64,000 bases of DNA from BP-464 sp963825415. GTDB taxonomy: Bacteria; Actinomycetota; Thermoleophilia; Solirubrobacterales; Solirubrobacteraceae. Shown here one piece after another: positions 18,671 through 25,937 of this stretch. The notes under the pieces were generated by a model. That model did no database searches. It saw only the letters and a program-made list of their open reading frames with translations, and had not been told where the DNA came from. Made by a program: the position numbers and the translations under genes. The DNA is taken from positions 248,001 to 312,000 of the forward strand of contig CAWGTD010000003.1 in assembly GCA_963825415.1 (NCBI GenBank), written 5' to 3'. Every line of letters starts with the position of its first letter. The first letter of the stretch is position 1.

Positions 18671-18712
18671 CGGAGGGGGTGGGATTCGAACCCACGAGCC
18701 GCTTGCGCGACG
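18671..18712 (-). tRNA. Truncated tRNA: 3' half of a serine-type tRNA
   Basis: On the minus strand this 42-nt piece reads as a variable-arm remnant (CGCAAGC loop), an intact T-arm GTGGGTTCGAATCCCAC and the 3' acceptor strand CCCCTCC plus G. It has no D-arm, anticodon or 5' acceptor strand. It abuts the complete tRNA-Ser(CGA) without spacer. The long variable arm marks it as serine- or leucine-type; the acceptor sequence matches serine. Confidence 0.75.
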
Positions 18713-18802
18713 CGGAGGGGGAGGGATTCGAACCCTCGGTACAGGGGTTACCCGCACAACGGTTTTCGAGACCGCCCCGTTCAACCACTCCGGCACCCCT
18801 CC
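18713..18802 (-). tRNA. tRNA-Ser (anticodon CGA)
   Basis: This is a class II tRNA of 90 nt. The acceptor GGAGGGG pairs with CCCCTCC. The anticodon loop CTCGAAA gives CGA (codon UCG), with a long variable arm and T-arm GAGGGTTCGAATCCCTC. CCA is not encoded. Confidence 0.95.
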
Positions 18803-18847
18803 GAGGCCCCAGCAACGGGCGAGCGGACAGGGTAGCGGCGGGGTGGG

Positions 18848-19303
18848 TCAGCGGCGCGCGGCGAAGAACTCGCGCAGCAGCGCCGCGCACTCCTCGGCGC
18901 GCACCCCGCGGAGAACCTCCGGGCGATGGTTGAGGCGCGGCTCGCCGAGCACGTCGAGCACGCTGCCGGCCGCGCCCGCCTTGGGGTCCTCACAGCCGTA
19001 GACGACTCGCGGGATCCGGGCCAGCACGATCGCCCCCGCGCACATCGCGCACGGCTCGAGCGTCACGAACAGCGTCGCGTCGAGCACGCGCCACGATCCG
19101 ACGGCAGCGGCGGCGCGGCGCAGCGCCAACACCTCGGCGTGGGCGGTGGGGTCCCGGCGCAGCTCGCGCTCGTTGTGCCCCGCGCCGAGGAGCTCGCCGT
19201 CGGCGTCCCGCACGATCACGGCGCCGATCGGCACGTCGCCGTGGGCCAGGGCGAGCCGCGCTTCGTCGATGGCGGCTGCCATGTATTTCTCATCGGCGCT
19301 CAT
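18848..19303 (-). CDS. tadA: tRNA adenosine-34 deaminase TadA
   Basis: This 151-residue enzyme deaminates A34 of tRNA-Arg(ACG) to inosine, letting one tRNA read CGU, CGC and CGA. It starts MSADEKYMAAAIDEARLALA and carries the zinc site H-A-E (PTAHAEVLALRRAA, with catalytic Glu) and P-C-x-x-C (TLEPCAMCAGAIV). The segment RVVYGCEDPKAGAAGS is the family substrate loop, and LNHRPEVLRGV is typical near the C-terminus. The start at ATG 19303 gives the normal family length; another Met lies a few codons upstream. Its substrate tRNA-Arg(ACG) is encoded at 32748-32821 in this window. Confidence 0.93.
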   Translation of the reverse strand: MSADEKYMAAAIDEARLALAHGDVPIGAVIVRDADGELLGAGHNERELRRDPTAHAEVLALRRAAAAVGSWRVLDATLFVTLEPCAMCAGAIVLARIPRVVYGCEDPKAGAAGSVLDVLGEPRLNHRPEVLRGVRAEECAALLREFFAARR

Positions 19304-19364
19304 GCCTTGCTGCATCATTGCCGAGGACAACTTCGGAGCTCGTCCGGAGTTCCCATATCCGCTG

Positions 19365-20519
19365 ATGCCTCGCGCGCGCACCCTTTTCGCCCTGCTCCTC
19401 GTCGCCCTTGCGGCGATGCCGGCGGCTGCGTCGGCGCGGCGCTGGCACGGCCCGGTGGCACATGCGGCCGGCGTGATCCCCAACGATCCCGGCCGCGGCA
19501 GTGCGGCCGGCGGCTGGCAGAAGGTGCAGTGGAACTTCGCCGGGCCGTTCGGCGTCAACGCACCCGACGCGTGGTCGAACCTCGAGGCCGTCGGCCGCCC
19601 GGGCGGCCGTGGCGTGATCGTCGCGGTGCTCGACACCGGCGTCGCCTACGCCAACCACGGGCGGCTGCGCCGCTCGCCCGACCTCAAGCGCAGCTCGTTC
19701 GTGCGCGGCTATGACTTCGTCGCCCACGACAGCCACCCCGACGACCCCGAGGGCCACGGCACGCACGTGGCGAGCACGATCGCCGAAGCCACCGACAACG
19801 GCATCGGGCTCACGGGCCTGGCCTACGGCGCGCGGATCATGCCCGTGCGCGTCCTCGACGCGCGCGGCGAGGGTGACGCGTCGACGATCGCCGCCGGCGT
19901 GCGCTACGCCGCCAAGCACGGCGCGAAGATCATCAACCTCTCGCTGGAGTTCTCGAGCGACGTGACCGCCGCCGAGATCCCCTCGCTGATCCGCGCGATC
20001 CGCTACGCCCACAACCGCGGCGCACTGGTGACAGCCGCGTCCGGCAACGAGGCCTACGCCGCGGTCGCCTACCCGGCGCGCGCGACCTTCGTGCTTTCGG
20101 TCGGCGCGACGACCGAGCACGGCTGCCTGGCCGAGTACTCCAACCAGGGCCGGGGCCTCGACCTCGTCGCTCCCGGCGGCGGCGCCGACGCCACGCTCGC
20201 CGGCGACGAGAACTGCCGGCCCGAGGACACGCCCGGCCACGACGTCTCGCAGATCACCTACAGCGACATCACCCGCAAGCGCTTCGGCATCGACATGGAG
20301 GAGGGCACGTCGATGGCGGTGCCCCACGTGTCCGCCGCCGCCGCGCTGGTGATCGCCAGCGGAGTGCTCGGTGCGCGCCCGACGCCGGGTGACGTCCAGC
20401 ACCGCCTCGAGGCGACCGCGCGCGACCTCGGAGCGAAGGGCTACGACCACCGCTACGGCTGGGGACTGATCGACGCAGCCGCGGCGACGACGCCGGGCGG
20501 CCCGACGATTCCTAGGTAG
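19365..20519 (+). CDS. Secreted subtilisin-family serine protease
   Basis: This S8 protease of 384 residues has a signal peptide (MPRARTLFALLLVALAAMPA). The catalytic triad is Asp90 (VAVLDTGVA), His131 (EGHGTHVAST) and Ser316 (EEGTSMAVPHVSAAA). The oxyanion Asn lies in VTAASGNEAY. There is no long propeptide; after the signal only about 50 residues precede the first strand. An insertion between the Asn and Ser (CLAEYSNQGRGLDLVAPGGG, then two Cys-containing loops) is common in the actinobacterial branch. It starts 61 nt from tadA, divergently, and its last 8 nt overlap the 3' end of the universal stress gene. Confidence 0.93.
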   Translation: MPRARTLFALLLVALAAMPAAASARRWHGPVAHAAGVIPNDPGRGSAAGGWQKVQWNFAGPFGVNAPDAWSNLEAVGRPGGRGVIVAVLDTGVAYANHGRLRRSPDLKRSSFVRGYDFVAHDSHPDDPEGHGTHVASTIAEATDNGIGLTGLAYGARIMPVRVLDARGEGDASTIAAGVRYAAKHGAKIINLSLEFSSDVTAAEIPSLIRAIRYAHNRGALVTAASGNEAYAAVAYPARATFVLSVGATTEHGCLAEYSNQGRGLDLVAPGGGADATLAGDENCRPEDTPGHDVSQITYSDITRKRFGIDMEEGTSMAVPHVSAAAALVIASGVLGARPTPGDVQHRLEATARDLGAKGYDHRYGWGLIDAAAATTPGGPTIPR

Positions 20520-20955
20520 TCCTGATGATCAGGACGCTGCAGGGTGCGTGGTGGGAGACCTTGTTCGGCACGCTGCCGAGCAGGAAGCGCTTGGCGCCGG
20601 TCATGCCCTTGTTGCCCACGACGATCAGGTCGGAGCCCTTCTCCTCGGCGACGTCGAGGATCGCGTCGGCCGGGTCGCCCTGACGGGCGAACGTCTCGAC
20701 GTCCACGCCGGCCTCGGTCGCCTGCTCCTTCGCCGCGCTCAGCGTCGCCTCGACGTCCTCCTTGGGGTTGACCATCCACTGGAGGTCGTCGGGGACCTGC
20801 TGGGCCTCCTCGCGCAGGCGCGTGTCCGCGACGGGCTCGTAGGCGCTGACGATCTGCAGCTTGGCGCCCAGCGGCTGGGCGAGCTCGATCGCCTGGCGCA
20901 CCGCCTCTCCAGCCGTCTCCGAGCCGTCGGTTCCCACCACGATCGAGGCGAACAT
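20512..20955 (-). CDS. Universal stress protein, ATP-binding type
   Basis: This 147-residue UspA-family protein begins MFASIVVGTDGSETA. The C-terminal half holds DLIVVGNKGMTGAKRFLLGS, the G-x2-G-x9-G-(S/T) nucleotide motif of ATP-binding members, and ends HHAPCSVLIIR. It is one domain of normal length. Such proteins accumulate in starvation or oxidative stress; their biochemical role is usually unknown. The gene is convergent with the subtilisin, overlapping it by 8 nt. Confidence 0.92.
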   Translation of the reverse strand: MFASIVVGTDGSETAGEAVRQAIELAQPLGAKLQIVSAYEPVADTRLREEAQQVPDDLQWMVNPKEDVEATLSAAKEQATEAGVDVETFARQGDPADAILDVAEEKGSDLIVVGNKGMTGAKRFLLGSVPNKVSHHAPCSVLIIRTT

Positions 20956-20997
20956 CCCGCGCTCCCTTGCCTGTCGAGTCCAGAGGCGCGGCGGACC

Positions 20998-21084
20998 TTA
21001 TATGAGCCGCACCAATGCCACCACCATGCCGATGAGCACGCAGACGACGATCGCCGCCTGCATCCAGATCCACGTCGGCGACAT
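20998..21084 (-). CDS. 28-residue single-helix membrane microprotein
   Basis: The ATG at 21084 opens a reading frame of 28 codons, MSPTWIWMQAAIVVCVLIGM then VVALVRLI and TAA. Apart from two Trp near the start it is one membrane helix. It lies between the lipoprotein and the universal stress gene on the same strand and may be co-transcribed. The ribosome site is weak (the region upstream reads CACCTAGACTCGGCGC), so the call rests on composition. Confidence 0.45.
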   Translation of the reverse strand: MSPTWIWMQAAIVVCVLIGMVVALVRLI

Positions 21085-21105
21085 GCGCCGAGTCTAGGTG
21101 CGGCG

Positions 21106-21589
21106 CTACTTGTTCAACTCGCGGTTGATCGCGGCGTGAACGGCGTTGATCTCTCGCGGAACCTCGTCGGCGACCTCCGACAAGCGCTCCTGGGCGTCGA
21201 GCGCGTTCGTGGCCTCGTGTGACCTGTCGCGCGTGGGGCGCAGCAGCCGGCCGGCCTCGTCGACCCGCCGGGCGAAGACGGTAAGGGCGCTGATCAGCCG
21301 AGCGTGCAGCGTCGCGCACGCGGTCGGGCGGGTCGATCGCCCGCAGGTCCGCGATCACCGACTGGAGCGCCTGCTCGTACCCGTCGACGGTCCGGCGGTA
21401 CTTGGCGACCGTGCTCTTCGAGCTGAGGGTCAGCGACAGCTCGGTCACCATGGCCCCGAAGCGCTTCTCGGCCTTGTTGACCGCAGACGAATACGAGTTG
21501 GCCCGATCGACCTTGCTTTCGCCGCCGCAGCCGGCGAGCGCGCCGATGCTCAGCAGGAGCGCGGCAAGAATGCGGACCGGGCCGTACAC
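21106..21589 (-). CDS. Helical lipoprotein of unknown function (one frame change)
   Basis: GTG 21589 begins a lipoprotein signal, VRILAALLLSIGALAGCGGE, with lipobox LAGC. The mature part of about 140 residues is mostly helix: AVNKAEKRFGAMVTELSLTL, YEQALQSVIADLRAIDPPD, then after a frame change near 21320, LHARLISALTVFARRVDEAG, EVADEVPREINAVHAAINRE and stop at 21106. This spacing of amphipathic helices resembles small cell-wall-associated lipoproteins of Solirubrobacter-like genomes. No enzyme motif is seen. Confidence 0.7.
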
Positions 21590-21625
21590 GACCCGGGAGC
21601 CTACGAAGCGCCCGTGGACCACTCG

Positions 21626-22834
21626 CTAGGGGTCCCAGCGAAGCGGCAGGCGCGCGACGCCGTAGATGCCGTGCACGCCCTCGAGCTCAGGCTCGCCGTC
21701 GAGCGCGAGGCCGGGCATCCGAGGCGCCAGGAAGGTCAGCGCCTCCTCGAGCTCGGCTCGCGCCAGGTTGACCCCGAGGCAGTAGTGCGGGCCGGCGCCG
21801 AAGGTGAGCACGCGCGCCCGGTCGCGGTCGACCGTGATGTCGAAGGCCTCCCCGTCGCCGACACCGTCGCGGTTGCCCGTGACGGCGGCGACCATCACGA
21901 TCGTCCCCGCCGGGAAGCTCACGCCCCGGAACTCCAGGTCCTCGCGCATGATGCGCGCGGTGAACGGCGTGATCGGTTCGAAGCGCACGACCTCCTCGAC
22001 GGCCGCCGGCACCCGCTCGGGCTCGCGAGCCAGCAGCTCCCACTGCTCCGGGTGCGTGGCAAACAGCCGCAGCGCCTGCGCGAGCTGGCTCTGGGTCGTG
22101 TCCACGCCGCCGACGAGCACGTTGAGCACGAGGTTGCGGCACTCGACGTCGCTGAGCCGGTCACCCGCCTCCTCGGCCTCGATCAGTGTCGAGATGAGAT
22201 CGTCTCCAGGCGTGGCGCGGCGGCTCTCGATGAGCGGGCCGACCCACTCGTAGAACTCGGAGACCGCGCGGTCGATCCGCTCGCGCTCGGCCATCAGCGT
22301 CGGCCCGTCGAACTGCTTCTGGATCCAGTTGGACCACTCGTGCAGCTTCGGCGCGTCCTCCAGCGGCGCGCCCATCACCGTGGCGATCGTCAGCGACGGG
22401 TAGGGCTTGCACAGCTGCTCGACCGCCTCGCACGTGCCCGCCTGCGCCATCGGCTCCCAGAGCTGCTCGAGGAACCCGCGCATCGCCGGCCGCCAGCGAT
22501 CGGCCGCGCGCGGGGTGAAGAACGGGTTGACCAGCTGGCGCAGGCGCCGGTGGTCGCCGTCGTCGAGATGCAGGATGTTGCGGCGCATCTCCTCGGCCAG
22601 CGGACCGTCGTCGATGCCGAACATCTCGGCGATCTCCAGGCCGGGGAAGCGCGCCGACTTGGTGCGCAGGAACAGCTCGCCGGCCTCGCGGTCGAGGACG
22701 AAGTAGCCGATCTCCGCCCGCGCGATCCAGCTCTTCTCCGCCAGGTCGCGGAACAGCTCGTGGAAGCGCTCGCCGCTCAGCGACGGGTCGAGGAACTCGA
22801 ACTCGGGGATGTCCAGCTCGGTGACCAGCGCCAT
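21626..22834 (-). CDS. Cytochrome P450
   Basis: This soluble bacterial P450 of 402 residues starts MALVTELDIPEFEFLDPSLS. The I-helix oxygen-binding segment is NVLVGGVDTTQSQLA, the K-helix ExxR sits in PAAVEEVVRFEPITPF, and the heme-thiolate motif is FGAGPHYCLGVNLARAELEE with its Cys. The N-terminal part GDHRRLRQLVNPFFTPRAAD is the typical C-helix region. No ferredoxin or ferredoxin reductase is adjacent. It could hydroxylate a steroid, fatty acid or terpenoid; the substrate cannot be read. It is a stand-alone gene, the next upstream start being on the opposite strand. Confidence 0.93.
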   Translation of the reverse strand: MALVTELDIPEFEFLDPSLSGERFHELFRDLAEKSWIARAEIGYFVLDREAGELFLRTKSARFPGLEIAEMFGIDDGPLAEEMRRNILHLDDGDHRRLRQLVNPFFTPRAADRWRPAMRGFLEQLWEPMAQAGTCEAVEQLCKPYPSLTIATVMGAPLEDAPKLHEWSNWIQKQFDGPTLMAERERIDRAVSEFYEWVGPLIESRRATPGDDLISTLIEAEEAGDRLSDVECRNLVLNVLVGGVDTTQSQLAQALRLFATHPEQWELLAREPERVPAAVEEVVRFEPITPFTARIMREDLEFRGVSFPAGTIVMVAAVTGNRDGVGDGEAFDITVDRDRARVLTFGAGPHYCLGVNLARAELEEALTFLAPRMPGLALDGEPELEGVHGIYGVARLPLRWDP

Positions 22835-22951
22835 GGCGCGACCATACCGGCGCGCCCCCTGCGCTCGGGCAGGTGATGGCGCTCCCGGACGATCGTCCAG
22901 ATAGAGCGCCGGCGCGTCATGTCGGGCGGTCGGGCTTCCGATGGGCACCGC

Positions 22952-23626
22952 ATGTCACGTTTTTCACGTCTCGCCCTCGTCGCCCTCACGGCCATGGCTT
23001 GTACCGCGGTCCCCGCGGTCGCCCAGGCTCACAAGGGCCCCGGCCACGGCCGCGACTGCGCCCGCGCCCAGCTCAAGCACGGCAAGGCCGTCGCCCGCAA
23101 GGCGTGCAACCGTGAGCGCAAGGCGATCCGCAAGCGCGCTTCGCGCGCTCTCAAGCCCACCGTCGTCGCCGCGCTGAAGCAGTGCGGCAGCGAGCTCGTG
23201 GCCGATCCCGAGGCGTTCATCGCCAAGTACGCCAACCCGGGCGGCCGCGAGGCACTCGAGCGCTGCGTCCGGTTCGCCGTCAAGGGCACCGCCAAGCCCG
23301 AGCGGCCCGAGCGTCCGGCGAAGGTCCTCAGCCCGACCGCCCAGGCCCTGAAGGACTGTGCCGCCGAGAAGGTGGCGGGCGTCGACGCCTTCGTCGCGAA
23401 GTACGGCGGCGAGGACAAGCGCGAGGCCTTCGGCAACTGTGTTCGCGAGCACGTCGGCGCCGATGCGTCCGACGAGCCCGGCGACGACGCCGCCGAGAAG
23501 TCCGACGACGCTGATGACTCCCACGAGTCCGACGAGCCCGACGATCAGGGCGACGACTCCGAGGACGAGCCCGGCGACGACGACGAGCACGGCCCCGGCG
23601 ACTCGCTCGACCCCGGCGAGTACTAG
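22952..23626 (+). CDS. Secreted protein: two Cys-containing repeats and an acidic tail
   Basis: ATG 22952 starts a 224-residue exported protein with a signal peptide (SRLALVALTAMACTAVPAVA). A Lys/Arg-rich stretch follows (HGRDCARAQLKHGKAVARKA). Two copies of one unit come next, ALKQCGSELVADPEAFIAKY with REALERCVRFAV, and ALKDCAAEKVAGVDAFVAKY with REAFGNCVREHV, each with two Cys. The last 55 residues are almost all Asp, Glu, Ser, Pro and Gly. Related repeat-plus-polyelectrolyte logic is seen, with opposite charge, in the protein at 6737. The function is unknown. No clear neighbours share its operon. Confidence 0.78.
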   Translation: MSRFSRLALVALTAMACTAVPAVAQAHKGPGHGRDCARAQLKHGKAVARKACNRERKAIRKRASRALKPTVVAALKQCGSELVADPEAFIAKYANPGGREALERCVRFAVKGTAKPERPERPAKVLSPTAQALKDCAAEKVAGVDAFVAKYGGEDKREAFGNCVREHVGADASDEPGDDAAEKSDDADDSHESDEPDDQGDDSEDEPGDDDEHGPGDSLDPGEY

Positions 23627-23660
23627 AGACAACGCGCGGGGGCGATAGCCTCCGCGCCCC

Positions 23661-23927
23661 TTGCCCGGGCCCCTCGCAGCACGCGCCGAGCGGCTCCTGC
23701 TGGCGCTCCGCGGCCGCACCGTGACGTGCCGCGTCTGCGGTCGTCCCATCGCGCGGCTGGCATTCGCGATCCGCGACGGACGAGTTCGCGTCCTGGGCCT
23801 CGGCGGAGCCGTGGTCCGCGTGCGGTTCACCGACCGCCACGAGCTCGGCTTCGAGCACGCCGACTCCCAACTCTGCGAGAGGCGCCTTGAGCCTCCTGTA
23901 CCTGGTCCTGACGCACCGCCCGCCTGA
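23661..23927 (+). CDS. Small zinc-ribbon-like protein
   Basis: TTG 23661 gives 88 residues with a C-x2-C pair (TVTCRVCGRPIARLAFAIRD) and a C-terminal Cys (HELGFEHADSQLCERR). The middle alternates hydrophobic residues as beta strands (RVRVLGLGGAVVRVRFTD). Spacing suits a small zinc-binding or redox fold. It overlaps the next gene by 41 nt, so the exact end or start of one is uncertain. I do not recognise a family. Confidence 0.55.
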   Translation: MPGPLAARAERLLLALRGRTVTCRVCGRPIARLAFAIRDGRVRVLGLGGAVVRVRFTDRHELGFEHADSQLCERRLEPPVPGPDAPPA

Positions 23928-24648
23928 GGAGGTGGCCCAGCACCTCGCCGCGCTGGAGCGGGCGCTGCCGGGCCGGAGCTTCGCGGTCTGCTACGGCGGC
24001 AGCCGCGAGGACTTCGAGGCGCTGGACCTGCCCGCCAAGGCGTTCGTCGCCGATCCCTCGCTGCGCGGCGCGCTCAGCCAGTCCTACGTCGAGCTGCTGC
24101 GAACCGCCCATGAGTCGTTCGTGGCCGACGACCCCGGCGTCTCGCTCGTGCACCTCATCGAGCACGACCACGCAATCGTCGACGAGCGCTACGAACGCGA
24201 GGTCCTGCGCGCGCTCGAGGCGACGCGCGCCGACTTCATGGGCGGCATCTGCGTGGACCGCACCTACACCAACTGGATCCACAGCGTGCGCACGCTGGGC
24301 GACACCGAGCTCCACGAGTTCCTGCGCTCGATCACCGTGCGCCCGGACGAGGAACTGCGGCTCTTCGGCGGGATCGCCAACGCGATCACCTTTCGGCGCG
24401 AAGCGCTCGCCGCGTTCGCGACGCTCTCCGGGCATCTGCACCGCTACTGCGAGGTCTACGTGCCAACGGTCCTGCACCACATGGGCTTCACGATCGGTGA
24501 CGCAAGCGCGGTGTCGACCGTGTTCGACTGGCTCCGCTGGACACCGCCCTACGAGGCCGAGGAGATAGCGGCGCTGCCCGCCGAGGTGCTGGCCGTCCAC
24601 CCCGTCAAGGACTACGGCCTGCTCGAGCTCGTCACGCGGCGGCGGTGA
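23887..24648 (+). CDS. Glycosyltransferase-like (GT-A-like) protein
   Basis: This protein of 253 residues has the layout of a small family-14-like or core-2-type glycosyltransferase: a strand-helix start (SLLYLVLTHRPPEEVAQHLA), ALPGRSFAVCYGGS, then SLVHLIEHDHAIVDERY with a candidate DxD-type acidic pair (EHDH). Further on are FMGGICVDRTYTNWIHSVR and ELRLFGGIANAITFRREALA. No membrane segment or signal is seen, so it acts in the cytoplasm. The assignment is from pattern only, with no named homologue. Its end overlaps the convergent SDR gene by 17 nt. Confidence 0.6.
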   Translation: MSLLYLVLTHRPPEEVAQHLAALERALPGRSFAVCYGGSREDFEALDLPAKAFVADPSLRGALSQSYVELLRTAHESFVADDPGVSLVHLIEHDHAIVDERYEREVLRALEATRADFMGGICVDRTYTNWIHSVRTLGDTELHEFLRSITVRPDEELRLFGGIANAITFRREALAAFATLSGHLHRYCEVYVPTVLHHMGFTIGDASAVSTVFDWLRWTPPYEAEEIAALPAEVLAVHPVKDYGLLELVTRRR

Positions 24649-25474
24649 GGCCGACGAGGTCTTCGCTGGCCTCCCACAGCGCGGCTGCCAGCGCGTCGTC
24701 GCGGGCCTGGGCGTTGGGCTCGGCCACGCGCTCGTCGACGACGTAGGCACCGCTGAGTCCGGCGGCCTCCTGGTCGAGCGCCAGCCACACGAGCGAGCGA
24801 GCTCCGCGCTCGGGTGAGCGGAAGAACGTGCCCGCGATCGTGATGCCGATTCGCAGGAGGATGTTGTCGTTCTTTCCGAACCCGGTGCGCACCACGCCAG
24901 GGTGGAAGCAGTTGGCGGTAAGGCCGGTCCCCTCCACCCGGCGCGCGAGCTCGCGCGTGAAGAGGATGTTGCACAGCTTCGTGGTCCCGTACGCGCGCAT
25001 CGCCCCGTACGAGGTCTCGGAGTCGAGGTCGTCGAGGTCGAGCAGGCCGCTCTTGTGGGCGTCGGAGGCGGTCGTGACCACGCGGGCCGGCGCGCTCTCG
25101 CGCAGGCGGTCGAGCAGCAGGTTCGTCAGCAGGAACGGCGCGAGGTGGTTCAGCGCGAACGTGCGCTCGTGGCCGTCGGCGGTGACGTGGCGCGAGGTGA
25201 ACATCGCGCCGGCGTTGTTGGCGAGCACGTCGATGCGCGGGTGGCGCTCGAGCACCTCGACGGCCAGCCGCCGCACCTCGTCGAGGCGCTCGAGGTCGGC
25301 GACGTGTTCGTGGACCGGCGCGCCGCCCCCGGCGTCGCGCGCGGCCTGCGCTGTCTCGCGCACGCGGTCGGCGTCGCGCCCCACGAGCGCCACCTCGGCG
25401 CCGCGCCGGGCCAGCTCGACGGCGGCGGCCTGGCCGATCCCGCGCGTCGCTCCGGTCAACAGGACGACTGGCAT
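24632..25474 (-). CDS. Short-chain dehydrogenase/reductase (retinol-dehydrogenase-like)
   Basis: This 280-residue NAD(P)-dependent oxidoreductase has the cofactor motif TGATRGIGQ near the start, NNAGAMFTSRH, the catalytic Ser in VVTTASDAHKSG, and Tyr and Lys in AYGTTKLCNILF. The loop HPGVVRTGFGKND after the active site and the long length match the RDH/WWOX-like branch, whose substrates include lipophilic alcohols and ketones. GRDADRVRET after the second strand suggests NADP use (an Arg at that position), which is an inference. Its 3' end overlaps the convergent glycosyltransferase-like gene by 17 nt. Confidence 0.9.
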   Translation of the reverse strand: MPVVLLTGATRGIGQAAAVELARRGAEVALVGRDADRVRETAQAARDAGGGAPVHEHVADLERLDEVRRLAVEVLERHPRIDVLANNAGAMFTSRHVTADGHERTFALNHLAPFLLTNLLLDRLRESAPARVVTTASDAHKSGLLDLDDLDSETSYGAMRAYGTTKLCNILFTRELARRVEGTGLTANCFHPGVVRTGFGKNDNILLRIGITIAGTFFRSPERGARSLVWLALDQEAAGLSGAYVVDERVAEPNAQARDDALAAALWEASEDLVGLTAAA

Positions 25475-25502
25475 GGGCTGGACAGTACGCCGGCCGCGCA
25501 GC

Positions 25503-25937
25503 TCAGTAGCTGACGCGGCCGCGCTGTGTGAACGTGGCGCTCGAGAAGTCCGAGGGTCCCTTGCCCGAGAAGCTGCCGCTGCCGCGGATGTGGCGATAGG
25601 CGCGCGTGCCGCCCACGAGGCGGAACGTTCCCGTGAAGGTCACGCCGCCTCCGCTGCGCGGACGGGCGTGGGCCACCGAGGTGCCGCGCACCGTGCCGCG
25701 CCGGTAACGAATCGTGAACGTGCCGCGTAGCAGCCCGCTGACGTGCTCGACGATCGCCCCGCGGCCGAAGACGCGCGAGTGCACGACGCCGCGGTAGACA
25801 AGCCCGCGCGAGTCGCGCCCCGATTTGTGCACCTTGGCGCTGACGCTGTCGGTGCGCGTGGTCCGGGCCTGGGCTGATCCGAGCGAGCAGGCGGTGGTCG
25901 CGACGAGCGCGAGGGCCACGCGTGGGAAATGGCGCAT
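25503..25937 (-). CDS. Secreted beta-barrel protein of unknown function
   Basis: ATG 25937 starts 144 residues with a signal peptide (MRHFPRVALALVATTACSLG). The mature domain is basic and beta-rich: LVYRGVVHSRVFGRGAIVEH, LLRGTFTIRYRRGTVRGTSV, TFTGTFRLVGGTRAYRHIRG and SGSFSGKGP. The repeated G-T-F and GGTRAY-x-x-I-x-G-x-G-x-F-S-G pattern resembles allene-oxide-cyclase-barrel or dirigent-like folds of actinobacterial secreted proteins; a fold guess only. Its start overlaps by 9 nt the first possible start of the divergent GGDEF/EAL gene. Confidence 0.7.
   Translation of the reverse strand: MRHFPRVALALVATTACSLGSAQARTTRTDSVSAKVHKSGRDSRGLVYRGVVHSRVFGRGAIVEHVSGLLRGTFTIRYRRGTVRGTSVAHARPRSGGGVTFTGTFRLVGGTRAYRHIRGSGSFSGKGPSDFSSATFTQRGRVSY

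Noticed and set aside
18671..18802. Attachment site of an integrated element at the tRNA-Ser(CGA) locus
   Set aside because: No integrase, excisionase or phage gene is nearby, and the fragment abuts the tRNA with no element between.
18632..18835. Short frames with GGGIRTHEP- and GFEPSVQ-like sequences over the tRNAs
   Set aside because: These are well-known false translations of class II tRNA genes, not proteins.
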